Below are positions 25,844 through 34,431 of a stretch of DNA of 64,000 nucleotides, in pieces; position 1 is the first letter of the stretch, and the number at the start of each line of letters is the position of its first letter. This stretch comes from JAICMB01 sp035295125 (GTDB lineage: Bacteria > Acidobacteriota > Terriglobia > Bryobacterales > Bryobacteraceae). The position numbers were made by a program, and so were the translations under genes. A model generated the notes under the pieces. It was given only the letters and a program-made list of their open reading frames with translations. It had not been told where the DNA came from and did not search any database. Location of the stretch: NCBI GenBank assembly GCA_035295125.1, contig DATGJP010000080.1, forward strand, positions 241,511-305,510, in the 5' to 3' direction.

Positions 25844-26350
25844 ATGAGAAAACTCCGGTGCTTGACGCCATTCGTGTTCGCGGCCCTCGCGTTCGCGCAG
25901 CATCCTTTCGAAGTGGTAACGGGGAAGCCCTTCGATTCCGCCCTGCCGAAGGATTTTTATCTCGAGGGCAATGCCATACCGACAGAGAAGCTCAATGCCA
26001 CGCTGGTCCACTTGCCGGACGGCGCCCGCGCGCTGTTCGCATTGATTGACACCACCGGCTATTCCGCCAACATCCAGGCCAAGTACGTCGGAATGATCAT
26101 CACCGAAGGCGACGTCACCGTCTGCGGCCAAAAGATCGGCGTCGGCAGCTATGGTTTTGGGTGGACCCGGCCAACCTCGGGCACCGATCCCGGGAAATTC
26201 TCGCTTTACAACCAGGCAGGCGCCAAGCTGGCCGAATGCTCCACACCTCGCGACGCGAATCTCAAACAGCCCAAGCCTCTGCAGTTGTTGCCAAACAAGG
26301 ACGCTACCGCGCGCCTGTATTACGGCCGCTTTGGCCTCGACGTGAAATGA
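25844..26350 (+). CDS. Secreted protein of unknown function
   Basis: A 168-residue protein with a signal peptide ending AALAFAQ. In-frame ATGs at 25832 and 25835 are alternatives, and none has a strong ribosome site. The body is beta-rich (ATLVHLPDGARALFALIDTT, YVGMIITEGDVTVCGQKIG) with two cysteines. It ends one base before the stop of the convergent alpha-galactosidase gene. Proteins of this pattern occur in acidobacterial genomes but have no assigned role that I know of. Confidence 0.75.
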   Translation: MRKLRCLTPFVFAALAFAQHPFEVVTGKPFDSALPKDFYLEGNAIPTEKLNATLVHLPDGARALFALIDTTGYSANIQAKYVGMIITEGDVTVCGQKIGVGSYGFGWTRPTSGTDPGKFSLYNQAGAKLAECSTPRDANLKQPKPLQLLPNKDATARLYYGRFGLDVK

Positions 26351-27844
26351 TCACCGCTCGGTGACTTTAAGCATCACCACTCCGTGCGTGGGCACCGTCG
26401 CGCTGTAGTGGTCCCCGGAAAGCTGCACCGGCTGATGCAGCCACAGGTCTCGCGCTACGAGCTTCTTGCCGGTCAGTCCCGCACTGTCCAGATTTACGCT
26501 GATTTCGGCCGGCTGATCGCCGCGATTGAAAAAACCGATCGCCGTCGACTTCCCCGCCAGGGGACGAGCCAGAACCACGGTCGACTCGGTCTCAGCGATC
26601 TTCTTCACCGGATGCGCTTCCTTGTCCTGGTCCACTGCAATCACATCGGTGTTCATCAGGATCGCCTTGATGTCATCGCTCATGGAACGCAGATCGTTGC
26701 CCGCCAGCAGCGGAGCCGCAAGCATCGACCACAAGCTCATGTGGGTCTTATATTCGTCATTGGTCATCCCGCCGTTGCCGATCTCAAGCATGTCGGGATC
26801 GTTCCAATGTCCTGGCTTGATGAACGGCGCGATATCGAACTGCCTGGAGCCAATACGATCCATGGAGTTCCACCGGTCGCTGATGTCGCCGGTGGTCCGC
26901 CAGAGATTCCCGCCGACCTGCGCCCCCCACTTCCAAACCTCACTGCGGCCGTACTGGCAAAGGCTGAAGACGATGGGGCGGCCGGTCTTGCGCAGTGCGT
27001 CACCCATCTTCTGATACACCGGCTGCATCTCCTGGTCGGTGTAAATCTGGTCCGCGCTGCACCAGTCGTACTTGATGTAGTCGAATCCCCAGGCAGCCCA
27101 CTGCTTAGCATCCTGGTCTTCGTGGCCGTAGGTGCCTTCGTACCCCGCGCAGGTCTTGGGGCCGGGCGAGGAGTAAATACCGATTTTGAGTCCCTTGGAA
27201 TGGACATAATCGGCCAGCGCCTTCATGTCGGGGAACTTGCGATTCGTGGTGATGTTGCCCTTGGCGTCGCGCGGCCCTTCCCACGTGTCGTCGATGTTGA
27301 TGTACTGATAGCCCACCTTGCTCATGCCGCTCGACACCATCGCGTCCGCCATTCCGCGCACAGCGGCGTCGTCCACTTTCCCGGCGAACTTATTCCAACT
27401 GTTCCAGCCCATCGGCGGCGTTCGCGCAAGACCGTTGTCGGGCACGTCATGCAATTCCGGAAGCGGAAGACGCGGCGGACGTGCGGCTTCGGCACCGCTG
27501 CGCTCCATCACGCCTTCGACCATATTGCTATTCGGCGGTTGGTAGTGCATATTAATTTTGCCGCCGTCCAGGACGCCATCGTACGGGGTTTGCCGCAGAA
27601 CAAAATGCAGCTTGCCATCCTGGAAAGTGCCGGCGGAAATGGCGGTTTCGCGACGCCCCTGCACCTGCTTTCCGGTGATTTGGTCGCCGCTTTGCTGCAA
27701 CTCGAAATAAGATTCGCGAAAGTTACCGTCGCCGGTCGGCACCTTCAGCACCCAAAAACCGTTCAGGTGTGTCTGGGAGTGGAGAAAAATGGCTCCCGCC
27801 GCAAGCAATGGCACAACGAGGAGACTTCGCCAGTTTGAAGACAT
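26351..27844 (-). CDS. GH27 alpha-galactosidase, secreted
   Basis: A 497-residue exported glycoside hydrolase. A signal peptide (1-24) is followed by an extra N-terminal beta domain (about 25-115; GFWVLKVPTGDGNF). The GH27 barrel begins at RTPPMGWNSWNKF. The nucleophile is Asp260 in YIKYDWCS and the acid/base is Asp320 in TTGDISDRW, matching Asp170 and Asp231 of the human enzyme by motif. The C-terminal beta domain (VDQDKEAHPVKKI to the end) is complete. It removes alpha-linked galactose from plant oligosaccharides or galactomannans. A long antisense ORF (26384-27838) is a codon-bias shadow of this gene. Confidence 0.95.
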   Translation of the reverse strand: MSSNWRSLLVVPLLAAGAIFLHSQTHLNGFWVLKVPTGDGNFRESYFELQQSGDQITGKQVQGRRETAISAGTFQDGKLHFVLRQTPYDGVLDGGKINMHYQPPNSNMVEGVMERSGAEAARPPRLPLPELHDVPDNGLARTPPMGWNSWNKFAGKVDDAAVRGMADAMVSSGMSKVGYQYINIDDTWEGPRDAKGNITTNRKFPDMKALADYVHSKGLKIGIYSSPGPKTCAGYEGTYGHEDQDAKQWAAWGFDYIKYDWCSADQIYTDQEMQPVYQKMGDALRKTGRPIVFSLCQYGRSEVWKWGAQVGGNLWRTTGDISDRWNSMDRIGSRQFDIAPFIKPGHWNDPDMLEIGNGGMTNDEYKTHMSLWSMLAAPLLAGNDLRSMSDDIKAILMNTDVIAVDQDKEAHPVKKIAETESTVVLARPLAGKSTAIGFFNRGDQPAEISVNLDSAGLTGKKLVARDLWLHQPVQLSGDHYSATVPTHGVVMLKVTER

Positions 27845-27882
27845 AACGATATCGGAACCATTATCTCCCCGGCGATTCCCTC

Positions 27883-30564
27883 CTATTCGTATCGAATGGC
27901 GGTGACCGGGTCGACGGCGGAGGCGCGCCGTGCGGGCAGCAAGGTCGCAAGAACCACTACGGACGTGACCAGCACAGCCGTGAATACCAGCGACGCGATG
28001 GTCTCAACAGAAACCATTCCCAGCAGCAGGCTGCGCAAGGCCACGGTTACGACGAAACCGCAGAGCAGCCCTGGTACGAGCCCCGCGGTGAGTATGAGGA
28101 TGCCTTGGCGAAGGAATAGCATCTGTAATTGAAGCCGGCCTGCCCCCAGCGCCGAGCGAATTCCGATTTCGCGGGTCCTTTGCGAAACGGAAAACGCGAT
28201 CACACCATAAATCCCGACGCCGGTCAGAAGGACCGCGAGCCCTCCGAACCAGAGCAGGAGTCCGCCCAGGATGCGATACGGCACGAACGCCTCGTCCAGG
28301 CGTTCATCCAGCGTTTTCGCCTCATAAAGAGGTTGGCTCGAGTCAACAGCCGCCACGCGTTGGCGAGCTTCCCTCACCAATTTGAGTGGGTCACCGGAAG
28401 ATCGCGCGATGACGAACGCATCGCTGTCCGGCGCCTGGTCGAAGGGAACATAGATTTGCGGATTGGCGGGGCCGGGGTCGCCGTTTTCACGGGTCGCGCC
28501 GACGACGCCCACAATGGTCGCCATGCGATTCCGGAGCCGGCCGAGCACTACCGATTGCCCGATGGGATTCCGGCCGCTTAGGTATTTCGTGACGAAAGGC
28601 TCATTTACGACGGCTGACAACAGCACATCCTGCGAGTCTGCCTGGGCGAACACCCGGCCGGAGCGCAATGGAATTCTCAGCGCTGAAAAATATCCGGAGC
28701 TCACGGCGTTGAATCCGGCCCGGGGAAGCCGGGCAACATCCGTTGGTTTTGCGCCATCCGCCGACGGTAAGCGAAACGCGCTCTCACCCTGGCTGTTACC
28801 AAATGGAATCGTCGCCGCCACGGCGGCATTACCGAATTGCGGCGGACCCAGGCGGGTAACGAGGGAATCGAAAAACGCGCGCCGCTGCTCTGGTTTTGCA
28901 TATTGGCGGTCGTCAAGCGAGACACGAAAAGTCAGCACCCCGGAGCTGTCGAATCCGAGCGGCACGTCCACTACTTTTCGGAAACTCTGCACCAGGACCA
29001 CCGTAGCGCTCGCGAGAATCGTGGCCATGAAGACCTGCCCAATCACAAGCGTCATCCGAATCCGCCGGCTCTTGGTGCTCTGCGACATCGCAGAGCCGGA
29101 CTCCTTGAGCACCGTCACCAGGTCGGTTCGCGCGGTTTCCATGGCCGGGGCAAGACCGAAGACAACGCCGGTCAGCAACGCGATAAACAGAACAAATACG
29201 AAGGCGGTCCAATTCAGTGGCGCCTGGCCGTAATCGGGCAAATAGCCGCGGTTCTCGAACGGGATCATGCCGGTGATCACCTTGTTCGCCCACGCGGCAG
29301 CGGCCGCGGCGGCGAGTCCCGCGACGATGAACAAGGCCAGGGTTTCGGTGAGCCCCTGGCGAATGAGGCGGCCACGGCTCGCGCCGACCGAGAGTTGGAT
29401 CGCAGCCTGCCGCTGGCGGGCCAGGGCTCGCACCAGCAGTAGGCTGGCGATATTCGAACAGGCGATCAGCAACAAACCGAACGTCACGCCAAAGACAATC
29501 AACAGGACGTTCTGGCCCGTGTGCCGGCCGATCTCCTCGCTCAGCCCCATTGTCACGGAACCGATATCCCGATTCGTGTCGGGATAGGCGGCGGCTAGCT
29601 GCGCCGTAATGGAATTAAGCTCTTCGCGAGCCTGCGCCACGGTTACTCCCGGCCTCAGGCGGCCAATCATCTGGAAGTATCGGGCGCGACGCTGTGACCG
29701 CGACTCGGGTGATGGCGCCAATGGAACCCACACATTCGCACGGCCAACCAGGGTCAAATGGAAACTTTCCGGCATCACGCCGACGATGACATATGGCTCG
29801 CGGTTAATGTTCAGCTTGGAGCCGACGGCGGACGAATCTCCATTCAGCCGTGTCTTCCAAAATCCATAACTAACGATGGCGACTTGATGCCGTCCGTATT
29901 CGCCCTCCTGTGGCAGGAATGCGCGGCCGAGCACCGGCTGTACGGCGAGGGTTTCGAAGAGGTTTGTCGAGACCCGTGCACCCCCGACGCGCTCGGCCGG
30001 GCCTTCCATCGAGAGCGTGAACGAATCCTCGGTCCAGGCGGCCAATGACTGGAGCTGCCGGGTACGCGCCGCAATATCGGTGTAGTCGCCAAAGGAAACG
30101 CCGATTTCACGGCCGTTGCGGACTTCCAACCCTCTGGCGAAAATCAATCGATTCGGCTCGGGAAACCTTACGGACCGAACGATCCATGCATCCACCAGAC
30201 TGAACAGGCTGGCAGTACCGAACAGCCCTCCGGCAAGGGTCACGATGGCTACAAGTGCAAACCGGGGCGCCCGCAGCAGCGAGCGGATGGCATGGCTGAT
30301 GTCGTACCACCACGTTCCAATCCTGTCCTTGATGGCGGTCTTGCGGACCTGTTCCTCGCCAATCGTTCGGCACATATCGTTGACCTCACCGACATCCCCA
30401 AAACGCCGCAGGGCCTCGCGACGGGCGGCCTCCGGGGACACGCCGCCATCGATCAGTTCTCGGGTCTTCGCCTCGATGTGAAAGCGCAGCTCATCGCGAA
30501 CGTCCGCCTCGACATCGGGGCCGAAAAAACGTAGATATCGCCGCCACATGGGAGTGTGTGACAT
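27883..30564 (-). CDS. ADOP-type ABC transporter permease 1
   Basis: An 893-residue permease. The ATG at 30564 overlaps the PadR stop by one base (TGATG), so the two genes are translationally coupled. An N-terminal cytoplasmic helical domain (EADVRDELRFHIEAKTREL) is followed by two MacB/FtsX-like halves. The first periplasmic domain starts EPNRLIFARGLEV, with the cluster of three helices near NVLLIVFGVTFGLLLIACSN. The C-terminal cluster has TREIGIRSALGAGR and ends LPARRASAVDPVTAIRYE. No ABC ATPase is adjacent, as is usual for ADOP. It probably acts with an unlinked MacB-type ATPase on an unknown substrate, possibly an exported peptide or drug. Confidence 0.93.
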   Translation of the reverse strand: MSHTPMWRRYLRFFGPDVEADVRDELRFHIEAKTRELIDGGVSPEAARREALRRFGDVGEVNDMCRTIGEEQVRKTAIKDRIGTWWYDISHAIRSLLRAPRFALVAIVTLAGGLFGTASLFSLVDAWIVRSVRFPEPNRLIFARGLEVRNGREIGVSFGDYTDIAARTRQLQSLAAWTEDSFTLSMEGPAERVGGARVSTNLFETLAVQPVLGRAFLPQEGEYGRHQVAIVSYGFWKTRLNGDSSAVGSKLNINREPYVIVGVMPESFHLTLVGRANVWVPLAPSPESRSQRRARYFQMIGRLRPGVTVAQAREELNSITAQLAAAYPDTNRDIGSVTMGLSEEIGRHTGQNVLLIVFGVTFGLLLIACSNIASLLLVRALARQRQAAIQLSVGASRGRLIRQGLTETLALFIVAGLAAAAAAAWANKVITGMIPFENRGYLPDYGQAPLNWTAFVFVLFIALLTGVVFGLAPAMETARTDLVTVLKESGSAMSQSTKSRRIRMTLVIGQVFMATILASATVVLVQSFRKVVDVPLGFDSSGVLTFRVSLDDRQYAKPEQRRAFFDSLVTRLGPPQFGNAAVAATIPFGNSQGESAFRLPSADGAKPTDVARLPRAGFNAVSSGYFSALRIPLRSGRVFAQADSQDVLLSAVVNEPFVTKYLSGRNPIGQSVVLGRLRNRMATIVGVVGATRENGDPGPANPQIYVPFDQAPDSDAFVIARSSGDPLKLVREARQRVAAVDSSQPLYEAKTLDERLDEAFVPYRILGGLLLWFGGLAVLLTGVGIYGVIAFSVSQRTREIGIRSALGAGRLQLQMLFLRQGILILTAGLVPGLLCGFVVTVALRSLLLGMVSVETIASLVFTAVLVTSVVVLATLLPARRASAVDPVTAIRYE

Positions 30565-30920
30565 CAGCTCTTCTCCGCAATGGGATTGGTGGTTGCGCCC
30601 AGAACCTTGCCGACCGCCTCGGCGTAGTGACTCCAGGTCTTCAGCTCTTCGCGCAGGCGGCGGCGACCGTCGGGCGTCAGGCGATAGTACTTGGCTCGCC
30701 GGTTGTTCTCCGAAACGCCCCATTCGGCTTCGATCCAGCCCTTCGCCTCCATGCGATAGAGCGCCGGATAGAGTGCGCCTTCTTCGATCAACAGAGCGTC
30801 GTCGGTCTGGCGGAGAATGATCTGCGAAATGGCGTAGCCATGAAGCGCGCCCCAGCTCAATGTCTTGAGGATCATGACGTCGAGAGTGCCGCGGACGACG
30901 TCAAGGGATGATTTTTCCAT
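30564..30920 (-). CDS. PadR-family transcriptional regulator
   Basis: A 118-residue winged-helix repressor. DVVRGTLDVMILKTLSWGAL and HGYAISQIILRQT are followed by EGALYPALYRMEAKGWIEAEW and RRAKYYRLTPDGRRRL, the standard PadR layout with a short C-terminal helix for dimerisation. The stop overlaps the ADOP start. It probably represses this operon through the inverted repeats immediately upstream (30925-30988) and responds to a compound handled by the permease, as PadR regulators of exporters do. Confidence 0.93.
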   Translation of the reverse strand: MEKSSLDVVRGTLDVMILKTLSWGALHGYAISQIILRQTDDALLIEEGALYPALYRMEAKGWIEAEWGVSENNRRAKYYRLTPDGRRRLREELKTWSHYAEAVGKVLGATTNPIAEKS

Positions 30921-30924
30921 GCTG

Positions 30925-30988
30925 ATACTCTTCCCTTCAGGTTCTTAGGGAAGAGTATGGCAGACTTCCCCTCAGGTTTCAAGGGGAG
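30925..30988. promoter_or_regulatory. Tandem inverted repeats, probable PadR operator
   Basis: Copy 1: ATACTCTTCCCT (30925-30936) pairs perfectly with AGGGAAGAGTAT (30947-30958) around ten bases. Copy 2: TCCCCT (30967-30972) pairs with AGGGGA (30982-30987). Both carry TTCCC, TCAGGTT, a T/C-rich turn and GGGGA in the same order about 36 bases apart. Copy 1 begins five bases upstream of the PadR start codon, so a bound repressor would block transcription or translation. Confidence 0.6.
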
Positions 30989-31006
30989 AATTGGCGGGCG
31001 CTGTTG

Positions 31007-31423
31007 TTAGTAAGTGGGCGGCCGCATCGGCATGGGCGGCTGCACTCGGAACAATACTTCGGTTTCATTCTGCAGAAGCACCCAAAGGCCGTAGATTCCC
31101 AGCGCGGTTCCAAACGGGATGCTGATCAGATCGAGCGCCGAGATCACGATGCCGAGAATGCGCGCCCAGGATTTCAACTTGATCAGTCCGATGCCGGCGA
31201 TCAGGCCAGGCAGCGAGAGGACCAGAATGAAGATGAAAATCAGGCCGCCAATCCCACCCAGGACCGGCAAGGCGACAAAGCGGTCGTCTGTTTGGTTGGC
31301 TGCTCCCACGAGGGCGAGACTACCGAAAACCACGAGGATGATGACGCCGGCGAGCATCCCGAGCGCGCTGAAGCAAATATGCAGAATCCCCAGGATTTTC
31401 ACATGTTGAGCCATGTTGTTCAT
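31007..31423 (-). CDS. Small integral membrane protein, unknown function
   Basis: A 138-residue protein with three or four predicted membrane helices (residues about 10-35, 55-85 and 95-125: LGMLAGVIILVVFGSLALVG, VLGGIGGLIFIFILVLSL, ILGIVISALDLISIPFGTA). The C-terminus is proline-rich (PPMPMRPPTY). An in-frame ATG at 31414 is also possible. Proteins of this kind are common in acidobacteria, but I know no function. It is transcribed toward the PadR/ADOP operon and in the same direction, with about 85 bases and the operator repeats between them. Confidence 0.78.
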   Translation of the reverse strand: MNNMAQHVKILGILHICFSALGMLAGVIILVVFGSLALVGAANQTDDRFVALPVLGGIGGLIFIFILVLSLPGLIAGIGLIKLKSWARILGIVISALDLISIPFGTALGIYGLWVLLQNETEVLFRVQPPMPMRPPTY

Positions 31424-31503
31424 ATGTTGCCGCTATTGTATATCAGGATGGAATGGCGGAGAAGGCTGGACTGTAACGCCGGCAGCATCGGGTCTTGGAT
31501 TCC

Positions 31504-31572
31504 GTGGAAGGGTGAAGCAGGCGGTTTCGCCTGCCTTTGGATATCACCGAGAACCCGCAGGCGAAACCGAAA
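31504..31572. repeat. Dispersed palindromic repeat, intact copy
   Basis: TGGAAGGGTGAAGCAGGCGG opens this copy and TTTCGCCTGCCTTTGG continues. The core GCAGGCGGTTTCGCCTGC is a palindrome with a four-base turn. The copy ends with GCAGGCGAAACCG (31558-31570), complementary to the core, so the element can also fold on itself over about 65 bases. It lies in the 481-base gap 31424-31904. Confidence 0.8.
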
Positions 31573-31693
31573 TCGCCCGCGACGCAAAGCGCATGGCCCA
31601 ACCAATTGAGGTCCACAGGGTGCCGCTGACGTTTTCGCGTGGGCTGCATGCCACTTAGTTTTCAGCGATGAGACAAGACTGGAGGAGAGTAAG

Positions 31694-31793
31694 GCGGGAT
31701 TGCATCCCGCGCACCGGTTTGATACCGGTGCTTGTCGAGGCATTTCGAAGTGGTGAAGGCGGGTTTCAAACCCGCCGCAGGTTACAAACCTGC
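31694..31793. repeat. Cluster of four perfect hairpins
   Basis: GCGGGAT/ATCCCGC at 31694-31710, GCACCGGT/ACCGGTGC at 31711-31731, GGCGGGTTT/AAACCCGCC at 31758-31776 and GCAGGTT/AACCTGC at 31777-31793 are all fully complementary with loops of one to five bases. The pattern differs from the GGTTTCGCC family nearby. It lies upstream of the DUF2277 gene and may come from a REP-like element. Confidence 0.75.
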
Positions 31794-31904
31794 CTTACAT
31801 CCGCTGCTTCGGACCCGTTGGGCTCAAAGCTTCGTACGCGGCGAACTGGTATCGCATCCGATTGCAAACCTGCCTGTCAGTTCTGGCACAGTAGAAGAAA
31901 GACC

Positions 31905-32129
31905 ATGTGCCGCAGCATCAAAGTCCTTCGCCGCCCCGAAACCCCGGTCACCACCGAAGAAATCGCCGCCGCTTCCCTTCAGTTTGTCCGCAAAGTGAGC
32001 GGCTATAGAAAACCGTCGAAGACCAACCAGCCCGCGTTCGACGCTGCTGTCCGCGAGATCGCCGAAGCGACGGAGCGCCTCATGCGGGAACTTGGAGTTG
32101 AAGCCCAAGAAATTGTAACGCGGACATAG
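31905..32129 (+). CDS. DUF2277 family protein
   Basis: A 74-residue protein beginning MCRSIKVLRRPETPVTTEEI, then ASLQFVRKVSGYRKPSK and QPAFDAAVREIAEATERLM. These match the small DUF2277 family, whose members are 70-90 residues and begin MCRNI. The frame is open further upstream, but that part lies in the hairpin cluster. Function unknown in all members that I know of. It lies 31 bases upstream of the reductase gene, on the same strand and possibly in the same transcript. Confidence 0.88.
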   Translation: MCRSIKVLRRPETPVTTEEIAAASLQFVRKVSGYRKPSKTNQPAFDAAVREIAEATERLMRELGVEAQEIVTRT

Positions 32130-32160
32130 TGAATTTACTCCATACTCGCGAGGGGGTGCG

Positions 32161-33393
32161 ATGCACTCAGTGAAATACGCGATTCTCGGCGGCGGCATGG
32201 TCGCCGGTTACGCCGCTAAGCAGTATGTCGAAAACGGAGGCAGAAAAGGTGATCTCGCGATCATTTCGTCAGACGACGCCCTCCCATACGAACGGCCTCC
32301 GCTCTCGAAAAGCTTCCTGGCCGGCAAGGACACCGAGTCGAGCATCCTGATCAGCCAGGAGGATTTCTATCGCGACAACAGCATCGAGGTTCGCCTGAAT
32401 ACCCACGTTCAGGCGGTCGACTTCGAAAGCAAACTCCTGAAGATCGCCGGAAGTGAGGACCTGAAATACGAAAAGCTGGTAATCGCGACTGGGGCTTCAC
32501 CGCGCAAACTCGATTGCCCTGGCAATGATCTCGCAGGACTCTTCTACCTGCGCTCCATGGATGATTCCCGCCGCATCCGCGACGCCGCGGCGAGTGCAAA
32601 GAAGGCCGTGGTCGTTGGCGGAGGATTCATCGGAATGGAGGTCGCGTCCGTTCTTGCCCAAAAGGGCGTCGATACGACACTGATTTTCCCCGACGACCGC
32701 ATCTGGAAAAACTTCTTCTCGCCCGAGCTATCCGCTCTATTCCGCGGCTATTACGAACAGCGCGGCGTTCACTTCGTTACCGGGGCGAGCATCGTGGCGC
32801 TCAAGGGGAACAGTTCTGTGGAAACTGCTGTGACCAGCATTGGCGCATCGCTTGACTGCAATATAGTCGTCGCGGGCATCGGCGTCACTCCGGTCACCGA
32901 CATATTCAAGGGCATCGCGCTCGGCAATGGCATCGTGGTGAATGACCACCTCGAAGCATCCGCTTCCGGTGTTCACGCCGCCGGCGATGTCGCTAACTAT
33001 GCCGATGGTTTGTGGCACAAACAGCGCCGTGTCGAACATTGGGACAACGCTGTCAGCCAGGGCCAGTATGTCGCTCGCGCATTGCTGGGCTAGCGCGCCC
33101 ACTTCCTGCACGTCCCCTACTTTTTCTCCGACGTTTTCGATTTATCGTACGAGTTCTGGGGCGACACAACCGCCGCCATGACCGTCATCCATCGTGGAGA
33201 CCTGCACGGTACTAGCGTCAGTGCCTGGTGGTTAGGCGAGGACAACCGGCTTCTCGCCGCGTTCACGATGAATCGTCCGGACGAGGAGCGCGAGTCGGCG
33301 CCCCAGTGGATTGAAAAGAAGCAGATCCTGTCGCCCGAGCGTCTTGCCGACGCCGGGCGATCAGTCCACGATGCTGTTTACTTGCCGAAGTAA
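32161..33393 (+). pseudogene. Ferredoxin-reductase-type FAD/NAD oxidoreductase, interrupted by an in-frame TAG
   Basis: ATG 32161 follows GAGGGGG. FAD-binding ILGGGMVAGYAA and NAD-binding VVVGGGFIGMEVA are present, with the segment PYERPPLSKSFLAG typical of the ferredoxin/rubredoxin reductase family. After residue 310 (ARALLG) a TAG stop sits at 33091-33093. The same frame then continues without another stop through RAHFLHVPYFFSDVFDLSYE to 33393. That is the conserved C-terminal reductase domain, which normally continues directly. Family members have Glu or Lys at the stop, so a single G-to-T change (GAG to TAG) explains it. The downstream part ends 16 bases inside the convergent PpiC gene. 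It is either a very recent nonsense mutation, readthrough, or a sequencing error. Confidence 0.85.
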
Positions 33394-34325
33394 GCGTCGT
33401 CGATGGTGATGGGCACCGTCTTCTTGACGTCTTCCATCGCCTTGCGAGCAATCTCAGGCTTCAGGCGGGCTTCAATCTGCGGTTTCACTTCGTCGAACGT
33501 CTTGGCGGTGTGCGACTCCACCTTGATGATGTGATAGCCGAACTGTGACTTCACGGGATCGCTGATCTCGCCAGGCTTCATCGTAAACGCAGCATCCTCG
33601 AACGCCTTTACCATGCGCCCATGTCCAAAGGTGCCCAACGAGCCGCCATTGGCAGCGGAACCGGAATCGTCCGAATTCTCTTTGGCCAGTGCGGCAAAAT
33701 CGCCGCCTGCGGAAAGCTTCGCCTTGATATCTTTGGCCTTCGCGAGGGCTTCGTCTTCCGTGAGGTCCTTGCCGTCTTTCTTGACCGGAACCTGCGATCC
33801 CTTAAAGCGGATGAGAATGTGGCTCGCCTTGACCTCTTCAAACTCCGATTTATGATCGTCGTAGTACTTGTGCAGTGCCGCGTCGTCTACTTTCACCGAC
33901 GCGTTAATCGATTTGTAGAGTTCGTTTGCGAGGAGATTGTCGGTTTGCAGGGCAACCATCTGTTTCAGGTCGGCATTCTGATCGAGCTTGCGGCGGCGCG
34001 CCTCGAAAGCCATGGCCTTCATCTCCGCATATTGCTCAATGAATTTGCGCTTCTGCGGACCGTTCGCGGCCGTCTTTAACTGGTCGGGCATGGCCGCAAT
34101 AAACGCCTCGAATTGAGCGCGCGTAAAAGTTTGGTCCCCGATAGTCAGTACGACGGTATCGGGCGAAACCGGCGGCGCAATGGCGGGGGGTGGCTGCCGC
34201 CCCGGCACCTGTTGCAGCATAGGCGGTGCCGGCGTTTGCGTGGGAGGCTGCGGAGGAGGAGTTTGCGCACTCGCCACGAAAAGCGAAGCAGCGATTACAA
34301 CATTCGAAATGATCAGTGTTCTCAT
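33378..34325 (-). CDS. Parvulin-type peptidyl-prolyl isomerase (PpiC/SurA-like), exported
   Basis: A 315-residue protein; ATG 34325 begins a signal peptide (MRTLIISNVVIAASLFVASA), followed by a proline-rich linker (PPPQPPTQTPAPP). A SurA-N-like helical domain spans about 50-165. The parvulin domain has VKASHILIRF, LAKENSDDSGSAANGGSLG, FGHGRMVKAFEDAAF and FGYHIIKVE. It helps fold secreted or outer-membrane proteins in the periplasm. The open frame upstream of 34325 has no leader and is not used. It is divergent from the MFS gene. Confidence 0.93.
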   Translation of the reverse strand: MRTLIISNVVIAASLFVASAQTPPPQPPTQTPAPPMLQQVPGRQPPPAIAPPVSPDTVVLTIGDQTFTRAQFEAFIAAMPDQLKTAANGPQKRKFIEQYAEMKAMAFEARRRKLDQNADLKQMVALQTDNLLANELYKSINASVKVDDAALHKYYDDHKSEFEEVKASHILIRFKGSQVPVKKDGKDLTEDEALAKAKDIKAKLSAGGDFAALAKENSDDSGSAANGGSLGTFGHGRMVKAFEDAAFTMKPGEISDPVKSQFGYHIIKVESHTAKTFDEVKPQIEARLKPEIARKAMEDVKKTVPITIDDAYFGK

Positions 34326-34431
34326 GGGTATACGTCTAGTGACGGAATTCAGGCGCGTGGTGCGAGCAGAATTTCGATACAAATCCAGCATAGCACTGGT
34401 ACCTGACCGTAGTCTGTTGCGAAAATAGGAG

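Noticed and set aside
26384..27838. Antisense ORF of 484 residues opposite the alpha-galactosidase
   Set aside because: The opposite strand encodes a GH27 enzyme with all catalytic residues; the antisense product has no domain and arises from high GC content.
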